Shown: one piece after another, positions 44,046-56,604 of the stretch | How the letters are laid out: each line of letters starts with the position of its first letter | How positions within the stretch are numbered: position 1 is the stretch's first letter | Source: Dastarcus helophoroides | Lineage: Eukaryota; Arthropoda; Insecta; Coleoptera; Bothrideridae | Reading direction: 5' to 3' | Assembly: GCA_028583605.1 (NCBI GenBank) | Contig: CM053327.1 | Span: 20,757,629-20,821,628, forward strand | DNA: 64,000 nucleotides | Notes under the pieces: model-generated | The model's database searches: none | What the model was told of the DNA's origin: nothing | What the model saw: the letters and a program-made list of their open reading frames with translations, nothing else | Program-made: the position numbers and the translations under genes

Positions 44046-47000
44046 GTTGCTCCATAAATTAAACGTCATCCAGATAATGCTTATTTATTTATTTATTATT
44101 TTCGCACAAAAGTTAATATTCGGAGAGTAAACAATGTAAATATGTGTTTCTATTTGCATAAAAATTTACAACAATTATAATTCTGGGCCAGAGGACATTT
44201 TACTGGATATCGATCCAAAAATAAAAAAAAAAGAAGAGGAGAGCATTACTCACCAGAATGGTCATAACCTCATGATCATCGAATACTAATCTACGAACTT
44301 ACCTGAACAAAATTAAATTAAAATTATTAATTTTGCTTATTAGAAAATAGAAACCGCATATTTTCAGAGAGAATGCAAAACTACCGATCAATTATTTAAA
44401 GAAATATAAAATAGCAAAAGTTCGTTCCTTAAGAATCGCAAGTTTATCAGTTGTCTTTGGGTAGTACTAAGTAAATCAATACATATCCAAACACAAAGCC
44501 ACTATTCACATTTTATTTAAAAATTATAAATTAGTGGTTTTTGTTGCATCAGACCTTTGGTAAGGTTGAGCAAAATTTACCTCTTTTTTTATGAATTTCT
44601 CATGCTTATAAAGTTAATGGGAAGGGAGGATTAAATAACTTTAAAAAAGTAACTTCTGAAAAAGCAATGCAAATAGAATACGACCTAGCCCTCAACAGTG
44701 CAACCGTCTAAACGTGTGTACCTCAAACAATGGTTGACCTAATGACTTTTAGCAAAAAACGGTTACTAGAGGCAAGCTCACGTGACTTTGTTCTAGTCTA
44801 GGTCAAATTATATTTGCATAGTGATAGCTAATTCCACAGTTTTTTTTTACAGACAGATAGGTAGCGAATTGCATGGATTATGAACCATACAGATATCAAC
44901 TTTAGAAAATCTTTACTAAATATGTTATTAAAAAGATTTTACTAGTCGAAAGGAAAAGTTAGTTAGCTTTTAGCTTAGACAAAATGTAACAAATGTATGT
45001 GTAAATATGCGAAATTATTTGTATACATATGAATAAATGACTATAAATAATATATCGTTTTTATTTAAAAAGCAACTTAATTGAAATTTTCATTTAATAT
45101 GAAATTAGAAACTTTGTTCTCTTCTATTATATGCCTGAAACAAATTTGGACTACCTACAAATTGAATGGCTTTATTTTGGATTATATCGTAGTCTAATAA
45201 TTCTGGACGGTATTAATATGTGGTGGAAATATTTCATACAGGAATAAGGCAACCTTCCAATTAATTTCAAATTTAAAGGGACGCTTGCCAATGCAGGCAG
45301 AAAATTTTCGTTTAATCAGTAGATCATTAGCACCTACCTTAACGAAGTTCTGCTAGTCTATTCTAAAAGGTACATCATAAAATGTAAATAATTTATATTA
45401 TACGGGGTTACCAGAAAACCACTTTTCCTAAAAAAAAGTATGCTCTGTAGACTTTAACATTAATATATTACAGTAGGTCACAGAAAGAACAGAAGAAATT
45501 GCTAAATCAAAATATGAAAATACCACGAACATTTAATAATGAAGAAAAAATGTACTTAATGGCAAAGTAATGTATTAAGTGTCAAACTTCAAGCGAATGA
45601 GACACATTTCCATACAAAAAACTCACAATTTTATAGATATACTGAGTCTTATTGTTCTTCTAGTCTTGATTTTTGGATTCAGTTTTCCTCTAAGTCTTCA
45701 GAAGTCTTTGGTGTTAGTGAGTTACTGTGCTCTTCTTTTTTGGGGTACTACTCGCCTTTTAGTGTGCCGACTTAATTCCAAAATAATAATTTGAAAATGA
45801 TTGGCTTATCGTTAACCCTATTTTATTTTAAAATATGATATTTAGTGGCAAGTGACATGGACAAGGTCCGCCCAAAATGTAAACATTTAGGTAAAGCATT
45901 ATTTTTAAATTGACGAACATTAATCCTGTGCTTTCCACAAGATAAAAAATATTTAGATTACCTATTTCTTAAGTCAAGCAGTTTATATCCAAATGACAAA
46001 TTATCATTATCAATTTGTGACAGAGACTTAAATTCCGGCACTTTCAAAGTTGCACCACTATTTGCAGAAAATTTATTTTTTGTCAATAAATTTCCAAGCT
46101 TGCTCTGTAAGTTAGTGAAAATAACATTTCCATCACGTTGTTTTCTTTTAATATAATCAGGGAGGGAAAGCTACCAGAAACATTTTGTGATGGTAGAATA
46201 CTGGAAGAGGTTCTACTAAAAAAAGAAATGTTATTGTTTCAGAAAGAATTCTAGTAATCTAATGGACGTGACCGTCACCGATGGAACCTACTTTAAGAAA
46301 GCTGTTTGAAATCGGTACACTATAATTATCCCTTTAAACAACTGGATGGCCTGTAAAATTTAATTATTTAGCACTACGAGCAAAATCGAAATATACCTGT
46401 TTCTATTGAAAACAAAAATTAAAACGAAGTCGTCAGTGGTTCCTGGCCTATACATTACCACATTGCCCATTTCCAATGGAAAAAATTTTCACCTCACATT
46501 CTTATTGATGGGGAAAAATTCATCATTTGACGCAAAAAAAATTAATACAATGGAATCGAATCCAACACGGCAAGTGTGCAAAAAGAATAAATTACTGCAT
46601 AGAAATGACTGCTAGAAGATATCATAAACAGTAAATTTTTTTAACATATCGAAGAAAAAACGCCAAAACAAAAACATCTCGCTACAAACAGCAAAATTAT
46701 CCAAGACTACAAGAGTTGTGTGAGAAGTCCGCGAATACATAATTTTGCACCATTGACTGTTTGTGTTTTTCGAAAACTTTCTTTCTGAAATTCTGTAACT
46801 TTGCAATTTTTCAACTGAAAAGTTTTCCGAAGTTCGGAAAATATTTTTAAAATTAAAAGAGAAAACTCAGTTAACTAGATTTACTATATTTTGGAAAGTA
46901 TTTTACAGGGTGAAAAAACATAATTTTTTGTAAATAAAGAAAATATAAAATTTATGGGAAATAAAATACTTTTCTAATGATAAAATTTCCTCTACACCAA

Positions 47001-50000
47001 TGTCATTTATTAAATATTAAATTATGCAAAGATATAGATTGAACACTTTCATGAGTTACCAGTTACATGTTACTGGTAAGGAGCACGAAAAACTAAATAT
47101 TTTTAATTGTATGTGCCTCCATTCCATTCCAGCGGAAATGATAAAATAATCATTACTAGACATACATTTTACCAAACCTATGGGTATAGTACCGTTGAAA
47201 TCACTATTTTCACCTGGGTATCCGGTAAATTGATAATGGAGAAAACACCAAAAAGAATTGCCGCAATGAACGTGTTAAGAAAAGTTTAATTTTCCATAAA
47301 TAATTATTTTTCAAACTCCCTGTCAATGACATACGTTTTACGGATATAAAAAATTCTTCTTCCGTAATATTCAAAACATATTTTAGCTTCAAAATAAATG
47401 ACCGTTTCTTAGTGGAAATATAACTTCAAAAATACAACCTTATTTCGAGCACTTGGTAGTTTGATAGTGCCACTAGAGAAATGTGTACCTATCGCAGAAG
47501 GTTGGAAAGTATTTCCCAGAAAATGTATTTCAAATGTTGGAAAATCAATACATGCTCTACAGGTTATATGTTTGATATGACGAACGAAAAGACATCCCAC
47601 GATGACAATCCCACCAAATATATAAACACTTCAAAATAAACGCGAACTGAAAGGCAACGAGGATGTTGAAAACATTCGTGATTTAGTTATTTTCCCTCAT
47701 ATTTACCATTCTTCCTATTACAGCGCGAAATTGAAAAATCACGCATTCTGAATGTATATCCTGACAAATCGAAAACTTTCTAGGGTGTAAAATATAACAA
47801 TTCATTTATTTAAAATATAAAACTGCATCGCAAAACATTAATTTAAAATGCAATTAAATGAAATAGACATAAGGAATAATGCATAAAGTTAAGCTATCCA
47901 TCTACCATTATTTGTACTAATTGTAGGTTATAAAACTGCCATTCAATTTTTAACAATGGAACATTTAAAACACAACCTAGCAAATCTGAATAACTGTTAA
48001 ATTTATTTGCATTACATATGTGGATATTTTTTCAAAATTGTTCTTTCAAATTATACTGATTTCTGCGATTTCTGCGATTTCTGCAAAACCTCCTTCACTA
48101 AGAAATGGTATATCTATCTATTGATTAAATAGTTCGCTTTCAATACCAATCAGGCTCTTTAAATATCTTCATTAATTCACAAGAATTTTAGCATAAAATA
48201 TTATTTTGAAAAATCTGCATTGTAGTCCGTCTCCTTCTATAGTCCGTTTGTATTAATTCACTTTGATACCACTTCGTGATCCAATGGCAATCTTAGAGAC
48301 CTGAGTGAAATTGAGTAAATAAACTTAAAGCCAATGTTCCTTACTAAAATTTAAAAAAATATAATAATAAAACATATCTTTATTGTGATTATAGTGAAGC
48401 CGTAATTTAAGATAAAAGGTATAAAATATACTAAACTCTCCTTGGTAGGCAGTTGTAATTGATGTTTTAACCCTTGCTACCGAACGTTTATTGTTAAATG
48501 TTTATGCATTATTAAATTATTATTTCTGTGAAATGACACAAATGATGATGTTAGAATTTTTTGCATCAAAAGCACAAAAATTACGATTTTGTTAATTTTA
48601 TTAATATTTTTATAATTGTTTTTAAAACCAAAAATTATTACTTCTTTAGCTTTTTATGACTTAATCAGCAAGTTCTGATTTTGTTTCACAAAAATTCAAC
48701 CTTGTACTTCTAAAAAAAAGTAAAAATTTTGACTTCAAGCTTCGAAATTTTGACATTTGGATGGTTTATTTATGGTTTAGAGGCAAAAGTTTTAGTCTAT
48801 TATATAAATATTAACGAAAATATTTAATTTTGTGGTGAATGTCGAAAATTAGAGTAAAATTTAAATAAAAACTTAACCGAATGTAACATCTCTAATGGTC
48901 ATTTGCACCGTTCTTAACCTAAATTACAGTTAGCTAAATATTCAGTGACTTCCAACTGTCCTCCCAACGTTTTTTTGGAAGCGAAACTAAAAAAAACGAT
49001 TCTCATATTATGAGCGCCCAAGAAGTTTTAAATAACAAAAAAAGTCCTTATGGCACCGCAAATTTTGTTACTGTTATACATTCCTGAATTGAAATTTTAT
49101 GATCTCATATTTGACGACACACCTGGGAGCTTTCGACAACACACCAGTTTGTCGCTACACACCGGTTAGAAAATTGCGGCTAAACCGTAGACTATTATTT
49201 AAAACTGGATTAAAATCAATTTACTTGCACTGTGATTTTTTAATTCACAATTAAAGCTATTCTACTAATTAAGAGATTTTTTAGCATGTTGATGCTACTA
49301 CCTGTCATTGGAGCAGTATCTAACTTAAATTTTTGTTATTATTTACACGATTTATTGTTTACAATTTGCCAGAGGGTTTTTAAATATAAATAAAAAGGTG
49401 TTTGGTTGTATTTGTCTCGTAAGGTTTCGATTTTTGGATTGGGGCAAAAAATTCTGAAATACAAATTGCAGGCGGGCAGGGGAAATATAGGTTCCAAGCG
49501 ATGACATGATTTTTGATTTGTTTTTACAGAAATAGTAATCAAAGTTTATATCTATAATATCTATTTTTATCTGTGTTGATTACTGTTTCTCAGTTTGATA
49601 ATATGATTTTAACGAATAAAAGTTTACTATTTAGGTTGTTATTAAAGTATTACAGGCAGATTAAAATTGCTCGAGGTATCCCACTAGTAGAGGGCGATAA
49701 AAAATAACGCAAAACCTTGTCGACTTTCTTAGTCAACGGCATCTACTTTGGTAGAGCCCCGATGCAATTGCACGTGTTGCACAACCTTAAATTCGCCTCT
49801 AATTACATAAAGTGACCAGATGTACTCTATTTAGGAGAATAATCCTCTATTTCAAGCTTCTGTATTCGTAGATTTTTCAAAAATATCATAGATCATATTT
49901 GGTCTACAAATATTAATGACGAACTACATATTTCTTATGCGCAAGAACTTTCAGAATTTGACCACTATCAGTCGGATAATCAACTTTTTTTTCTTCGTGA

Positions 50001-50954
50001 ATGTTAAATGATTGCAGGGACTCAGGTCCATAACTATTTTAAGCCAGATTAGTTAAAAAAACTGTAGTACGAAATAAGTCCGACTTTTAACCACAGACTG
50101 TAGGCCCACAAATTCTTGTTTTTATTTTAGGTCAAAATAATGCAAATCTACAGTTAATCCATTCAAAACACAAAATATAGAAAGAGGGCACAGAGCAAAT
50201 TGCACAAAAATCAACTGTAACTTTGAGGAAATTCGAATGATATGCTGTTCAAATCTCAAGTACACTGCTAATAATAATATATTTTAATTATTTTTACAAA
50301 TATTGGCACAAAAGCAGATTCACTATATAGTATTTGTTTTCTTAATTTATTGTAAGTAATATATTTTAAGCTGGTTTATTAAAATAAGTCAAATTTATTA
50401 AAAAAAGTCCAATTGTACTTATTGTCACTCATTTTTTTATATTAATAACCAAAACTAAAGCTGCAATAGTTATTCACAATAAAGATGATTAAATTTAAAT
50501 TAATAATATAAATGGGGTATTATAATGTATAGTTATAAAAAGAATCATTCAGAAAAATGCGAAATAAGGCTGTACTTTTTTTAATAAGTATACTTTTACG
50601 TATAATATGTATCTCTAAAACGAAGGAAGCTTTTACGATAAGCTATGAAATAAAAGTAAACCAATCCAAACGTACAATAATAAAAGCGACACATGAATGT
50701 TATTCTTCATAATTGCAGTCTACATTTCTGGGTCATGTATTTTCAGAATAGTTTTTGCCTAAGATTATATAAAAGGTTAGTTTGACTTCTAGAAAGGAAG
50801 TGAGGTGGTAATTTCCAGAGCGATTAACAATTAAGATACGGGGGTATTTGATTTTATATTTCTAATGAACACGCAAAGCCTTTAACAACTTAGTGAAAGT
50901 TTAATTAGGGCATCCAGTAGCAAAATTGAGTGCCAAATTATTATGAGTAATATA
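44046..50954. other. Long AT-rich stretch without recognised genes
   Basis: Open frames at 45579-45794, 46406-46806, 47107-47600 and 49339-49542 are short, partly hydrophobic and overlapping. At 48061-48085 a 9-bp word TTCTGCGAT is repeated nearly three times. At 48690-48750 the AAAATTTTGA-type words recur. A CpG-containing patch at 49670-49780 was not identified. Confidence 0.35.
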
Positions 50955-51045
50955 AGATGTCGGGTGTAACAGGATCATGGTATATCCCCCTATTTTTTAT
51001 TTATTTAAGAAGATAAAATTTTCTAATTTGCTACATGTGATGTAC
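50955..51045 (+). repeat. Dispersed repeat family R4, copy 3
   Basis: It carries TCGGGTGTAACAGGATCATG, CTATTTTTTATTTATTTAAG and AAGATAAAATTTTCTAATTT in the family order. Confidence 0.6.
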
Positions 51046-51509
51046 TTATGAATGTCTGAATGTTATTATTTCTTTACGTTTCAACCGGCTTATTCTTTCA
51101 ACTTCAATTTCTGTTTATTCTGCCCTGCGGACCAGCTGGATATTATGCCATTTTGCCAGTGAGATACAAATATTGTTTGGGAATTAGTTGTTGCTTAAGA
51201 ATCTTTTTGATCTTTACAACGATTCTTCAGTTCTTTAATCGAGAAAATTTAATCAAAAAGAGCAATTAAAATTGTCAGAAACCAATAAAAAATGTACGAT
51301 CAAGCCATGTGTATGTACGATTTCAATAATTTAATATACATAGTTTCAAGTGACGATTAAGTTCCAAATTTTATAAGCAAAGCACCTTTGAAGATTATTT
51401 CGCCATTTATGAGGTTAGAAATATGGAAATTGGTCGTCTTCTTTCAATAAATAAAAGTTGGTTGGTTTGGTGCTTTTGAAAATCCATCCTTTAAGGACAT
51501 AAAATCCAC
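51046..51509. other. Non-coding stretch
   Basis: The plus-strand frame at 51060-51269 is hydrophobic but has no other sign of being a gene. Confidence 0.35.
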
Positions 51510-51905
51510 TTAATAAAATACTAACGCTGACTGACCCAACAGATAATGCACAGCCTAAACTCGCGAGTCTAGAAGCATGAAATTTTGCACAGAAATCCCT
51601 CACATAATGTAAGTGAGCACCGCGGAAGAAGTTTTAAAAAATTGTACCCCAAGATGATAAAAGTTGAAGATTTTGAAGTAATATTATATGGAAATTGGTG
51701 TTTACGTTTCAGTTTATAAATCAAACACACTTTAATCAGTATATATAAAAATTCATCCCCTCCGGGGGTAAATAACGGGCAAGTTTTTAAATGAGAAGTA
51801 CGTCATTAAAGTTAGACATGATTTGAGAAAGGTCGGATGGTTTCTAAGATTCTGTCATTTATCGAAGACAAATCTTATTGGGTACACTAATTTTTTAATA
51901 AAAAT
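51510..51905 (+). repeat. Dispersed repeat family R1, copy 4 (longest plus copy)
   Basis: It starts ACTAACGCTGACTGACCCAA, continues with ATGCACAGCC, TCTAGAAGCATGAAATTTTG, ATATGGAAATTGGTGT, a CCTCCGGGGG patch, GAGAAGTACGTCATTAAAGT and TGATTTGAGAAAGGTCGGAT, and ends near GGGTACAC. The minus-strand frame 51415-51603 is its shadow. Confidence 0.65.
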
Positions 51906-53440
51906 AAACTATGTGACCAATCATTCTAAATAAAAAGGCTTCTACTCATGAAAAAATAATAATCTCAAAAATCGATTAAAACATGCTTCCCTGTAGCATA
52001 ATCACATAGGTGTAGGATTGATTAATTAACGAAATTAAACGTACAAACGACTAATTATCTCCCAATCCGAATTTGTGAATGTACAAAGAAAAATCATGCG
52101 TCAAAGGAAAAAAGCGACGTCTAACTGTTTCCCGCGTCTGTCGTCTCCTGCCGTCTCTTTATTTATTAATTAAACAACAAAACTATTTCCTTGGCAACAT
52201 ACAATGTATTTTTTTTTTTACAAAAACGAATTTCACATACTTATTCACATATACAATATTTTCCAGTGGACGTCGGATAACATGCGTAACTTCGTTATTT
52301 GTAGAGAAGAACGTCGGTTAAATAGACAAAGTAGTGTGCAATTTTATGTCTATTAACGTGCTATTAAGAAAACAATTAAATACCCTCTTGTTTAGATTTT
52401 ATTATGAAAATTGTGAAAAACGTCAATAACGAAGTTACCCATCTTATCCTACGTCTACTGGAACACACTATATACACATATACTGACAGAAATACATCTC
52501 GTTTTCCAATGGCAAGTTTTGTAATTAATAGAAATTTCGGAAATTAGCTTTGCAGAAAGTTATGCTCTTTCTAAGAAACCTTAGATTGGATTAGAATTGA
52601 TTTTGTAAACAATTGACCGAGATATAGCTAATTTGTGGCGAAAAGTCCAGTTTCTCGCTTTTGTCGATAATTAGGTAATAGAGCAAATAACAACTAAGAT
52701 TTGTTTTACATATGTTATGGCTTTACGCCTAAGAACAATCTCATTTACCTGTTTTTGGAAATGAATTATTTCATTTTACCACCAATAAAAAAGTATTCAG
52801 ATCTTACTAGCACTTTTTTTGTAATCTACCATGTAAAGGCGTATTTATTAGTTCTGGCGTAATTAAACAAAGTATACGACTGTAAAATTTATAAAAAAAT
52901 TAAAACTTGAAAGCAGATTTTAAAGTTAATTACACTAATTACAACAGCACTGACTTCAAAATGTTGTGGAATCTATCGGGTAATTGATGGCTTTGAGGTT
53001 TAATACCTAGAAGGCACTAATGAGAAATCATGAGGTCGTGTAAATAGTTTGGTCTCTGAGCTTTGAATTAATTGTGTTCTCTGACCTGTCTCTGCCCAAT
53101 GGTCATTTCCTAATGTTGCCGTAATGAAGGCATCAAACTACCTTGCAAACTAAAACGATGATTTTACTGAACGTTGTCCCCATTAGAGTGGTCCCTAATA
53201 AAGCTTCGCTCAATTGAGCAAACAAGAATATTGTTTGCTAATTCAATAGCTCCAAGATTCCACTAAGAAATGTTATTCACTTCTCCCAACATAAAATATT
53301 TCTTAATATAGGTAAGCTAAGAAATATAACCTGCGCAGAAATTCTTTCATATTTTGGTTATTATTATCTAATAAGTCATTGGAAAAGATATTAGTTTAAA
53401 AAAATATATTATCGTTGTCGTTGTCAGAGGAAAAGGACCA
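51906..53440. other. AT-rich non-coding stretch
   Basis: No gene recognised. Just before the LINE, at about 53449-53472, a TGCCCT...AAATAAGGGCACCC palindrome-like word recurs in reverse at about 27767-27784. Confidence 0.35.
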
Positions 53441-53799
53441 AATATATGCCCTGCTTTAAATAAGGGCACCCATCAAGTCATGTTAATATACTGAATGACG
53501 TCCTTGAACAAATGCTTGAAATATGTATAATAAAAAGCCTTAGAAGAATGTGATGAAGGCATATTAATCAAGGGCGAACTCCTAAATAACATTAGGTAAG
53601 CGGACGACGCAGTAGTATTCGCAGACGGTATGGAAGGACTACAAACATTAATGAGAGGCATAACCAAAATCAGCCAAGGCTGTGGATTATACCTAAATAC
53701 AAAGAAGACAAATACATGGTTATCAGTAAACGCATAATCCTGAATACACAATTGACGATCAACCAACAACCAATTGAAAGGGCTGAAAGCTATATATAC

Positions 53800-54749
53800 T
53801 AGTGTTGGAATAATCGAACGATTTTCAGAATCGAATACATTGAATTCGAATACTTTTGAGAATCGAATAAGTATTCGAATACAAAGAATCGAATTATGGG
53901 ATAAGCTAACCTAAATACTTACTAGAAAAATTGTCTCGGCGGCCTATTCGAGGTATGTGGTGGCGAGATATGACTTTCGATTTCACTACTTCCGTACCTA
54001 TGCCTATAATTGGCAATTCCCTAATTGAATGTATTTAAATTTCCTAATATAAATAAATCTTGAAGTTTTGGAATTCACATACGTATCTTTAACTTTGATT
54101 GGATTCGCATATTGGCACTGTATTTCCAGATATTGTTAAATTTCATTATTAAAATTGAAAGCCCGATTTTAAAAAGTACTTAAGCATTTTGTTATTTAAT
54201 AATTTTATGAGAAGGATGAAGCAATAAATTAAAATTAGATACATATTCGAATGCATGAGTGTGCGAGCATAATGTGTAACCTACTATCCCGAATAAAAAT
54301 GATCTCGAATAAAATGCGCATTCAATAATGCATGTCTAACATCTCGAATACAAGAATCGGGTACAGTATTCAACATCGGAGAAGTTAAGAATCGGAGATA
54401 TAGCGTAGTTAGGAGACCTATTCTATTCGCTACTCAGCATTCCAATGTTTTGTTGTATCGGACTACCACAATCTCGAATACACATTTTGTATTCGAATAC
54501 ACATTTTGTATTCGAATACACATTTTGTATTCGAATACATATTTTGTATTCGAATGCAAGCAAGTACCCGAGAACTTATGAATCATGCGATGATGAGATG
54601 TTGCTTGCGCGAGGCGAGAACCGATTCTATTCATATTCTCACTTCAACTCACGGAAGTATTCGAATACTTCAGTTGAGAATCGGATGTATTCGAGATCTT
54701 GGTAGAATCGAATACATCTCACAACTTGTATTCGAATAGCCCAACACTA
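53800..54749 (+). mobile_element. Non-autonomous hAT-type element, family H, perfect 8-bp target duplication
   Basis: The 950-bp element starts TAGTGTTGG and ends CCAACACTA, perfect 9-bp inverted ends. ATATATAC flanks both sides (53792-53799 and 54750-54757). Eight-base duplications with (C/T)AGTGTTG-type ends are the mark of hAT transposases. The inside consists of many ATTCGAATAC/GAATCG palindromes plus a 19-bp tandem array, and encodes no transposase. It sits inside LINE B, so it moved later. Compared with the 11866 copy its ends and duplication are intact, so it is the younger one. Confidence 0.9.
54481..54556 (+). repeat. Four tandem copies of a 19-bp unit
   Basis: The unit CACATTTTGTATTCGAATA is repeated four times head to tail, the last copy with two changes. 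Each unit contains the family H palindrome TATTCGAATA. Overlapping frames of both strands here (54434-54739) are artefacts of the repeat. Confidence 0.85.
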
Positions 54750-54757
54750 ATATATAC

Positions 54758-55327
54758 CTTGGCACTAATATAAATAGTCAATAGGATCACTCACTGGAAA
54801 TAAAACAACGTATAGCAAAAGCTAGAACAGTATGTATGAAAATGAGGACTGTCTTCAGAAGTCATGACCTGCCGCTGAAAACCAAGATCCTCGTACTGCA
54901 ATGTTATACTTTTCCAGTTTTGCTCTACGGGGCGGAGGCTTGGACACTCACGTCATTGAAAAAGCTTGAAGCGTTTGGGATGTGGTGCTACAGACACATC
55001 CTAAGAATCTCGTGGATCGACCATGTCACGAATAACACTAATAACAAACTCCTACGCAGAATGAGGAAAGAATGCAAAATTGCTGCTACAGTTAAGAAAT
55101 GTAAATTGGAATACCTGGGCCATATTATGAGAAACGAACAACGATATGGCCTTCTCCAACTAATACTGCAAGGGAAAGTGTGCGGTAAGAGAGGACCAAG
55201 ACGAAGACGAATCTCATGGCTTCAGAACTTAAGAAAATGGTTTAACATGACCACGACTGGACTGTTCCGCGCAGCTACCAATAAAGTAAGAATAGGCATG
55301 CTAGTCGCCAACATTCGGAGCGAATAG
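54758..55327 (+). pseudogene. Reverse transcriptase thumb and C-terminus, LINE B
   Basis: The frame resumes after the hAT element with LGTNINSQ, one stop (TAG near 54782), DHSLEIKQRIAKARTVC and then an unbroken 163 codons. It shows KMRTVFRSHDLPLKTKILVL, CYTFPVLLYGAEAWTLTSLK (the conserved thumb block), MWCYRHILRISWIDHVTN, LEYLGHIMRNEQRYGLLQLI and GKRGPRRRRISWLQNLRKWF, ending VANIRSE. This is the standard C-terminal end of a widespread insect LINE group. Its good preservation suggests the LINE was fairly young when the hAT-type element struck. Polymerase activity is lost through truncation and stops. Confidence 0.9.
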
Positions 55328-55345
55328 GCACCGCAAGAAGAAGAA

Positions 55346-56240
55346 AATGTATAATAAGAGGCTAACGATTTTCGATACCACATTCAGTTTTCGTTTTGTG
55401 ATGTTAATAGTTTATGGTACTTTTTTTATTTTGGAAAATTTAAGTGTTTTTGAAGATAAGTTGATAAAATATTTGGGAGAACTAAAAGTAAATACGGTCA
55501 CTAGTGTTGACAAAAGAAATAATAATTATATGCAGTTTTATTGCTTTTTTTTTACTGAAATACCCATCAAAACTTATAACAACAAATTAACAACACGTGA
55601 TTGATGTTACAATGACAATTTTAGCATAATAGAATCAACGTTAAATGTTTGCTGCATTTGTAAATGTTAATTATTCATTCTCGGATTAATTGTAATATAT
55701 CTACCTCCCCAAGCAATAATCCCATAAGACTGCGAAACAACACATAATAAATTGTTAATAATAATAATAATAATTATAAACATTCATGATGTTTGTAAGT
55801 TTATTAAAAGTAAAAAGTAAATATCTTGTTATATACAGATAAGGAAAAATTTTCATTGTTCATGTAAAACGCTAAGAATTGTCCCTTCCATAGTTTTCTA
55901 CGGCCGCTGAACGTATTTCCCTACTTTGACGCAGCATGCTCGTATCTTCCAGTTTAGAAAAAACTCGTCGAAAGTTTTACAACAGACTGGAATATTGTTT
56001 AGCACAGTCTGAACTCCTTGTATTGTAATGTTTAAAGAGTTATTTTGTTATATTCTTCATTAGAATTATTATTTATTGTGTTTACGAAATCTCGTTTATT
56101 TATTTTGGTTATCAAAGAATACCAGTTTTATTTTGCCCCAGACGTTGATTAAATCAACGGACTAAAAGAAGAAACAGCATGTGGTACGCAAATTTTAATA
56201 AAATGTTTGCCTGCCAGTAGTAATCCCGTAACAAAACACG
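55346..56240. other. Non-coding stretch with an AAT microsatellite
   Basis: A TAA/AAT run lies at about 55756-55774. No gene recognised; the plus frame 55347-55604 has no family signal. Confidence 0.4.
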
Positions 56241-56249
56241 TTAGAAGCT

Positions 56250-56600
56250 ATGATGTACTACTGAAATCTCCACAAACACTGATCGCTGCGCTCTGCGTTG
56301 AATTGTTTACACCGGTGTAGGAGAATACAAGGCGCCGCCCATCTATCCCACTATTAGCTCTCAATGTTAAATCTCTCATTAACATTCTCCCTATGGACAG
56401 TGTTTGACTTTCCTGATCTGTATGTATATAATATATTACACATGATGGTCCCACACTAATCTACTCTCAATGATTACACCTAAATATCTGGTCTTTTTTA
56501 CCCTCTCAACTGCCATTCCATCGATACTAATGTTAATGTCCATTGAAACACTGTCAAAGTAATCTACTTTAATTCTATCATATAGGTACATCAATGAATT
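56250..56600 (-). mobile_element. Probable LINE reverse transcriptase remnant, thumb region
   Basis: On the minus strand about 56590-56460 reads DSVSMDINISIDGMAVERVK and then KTRYLGVIIESRLVWDHHV. The YLGV(I)ID...W..H pattern is the start of the thumb domain in many insect LINEs. Downstream (lower coordinates) a frame at 56454-56248 cannot be matched, and the palindrome ACACCGGTGT near 56310 lies in it. The fragment is short and alone. Confidence 0.45.
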
Positions 56601-56604
56601 TCTA

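Larger units (their letters stand above)
53450..55345 (+). mobile_element. LINE, lineage B, split by a hAT-type insertion
   Basis: The 3' half of an insect LINE reverse transcriptase, interrupted at 53800-54749 by another element. Before the interruption, worn frames give EGILIKGELLNNIR and ADDAVVFADGMEGLQ (active-site YADD reading *ADD after a TAA), then LNTKKT and, after a one-base shift, KYMVISKRI. The protein stops at AESYIY and resumes after the insertion at LGTNINSQ. The 3' end has the usual GCAAGAAGAAGAA tail just past the stop at 55327. The 5' end is truncated near 53450. With the inserted DNA and one target copy removed, the frame across the junction is continuous. Confidence 0.9.

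Noticed and set aside
46406..47600. Cluster of hydrophobic open frames on both strands that could suggest a membrane transporter or receptor gene
   Set aside because: Frames are short and shift repeatedly, GC does not rise, no splice sites fit, and T-rich DNA gives hydrophobic translations by chance.
54434..54739. Three overlapping frames with repetitive peptides
   Set aside because: They are translations of the 19-bp tandem array and its palindromes, not genes.
55756..55774. AAT microsatellite as a possible functional repeat
   Set aside because: Simple repeats of this size are ordinary in AT-rich insect DNA.
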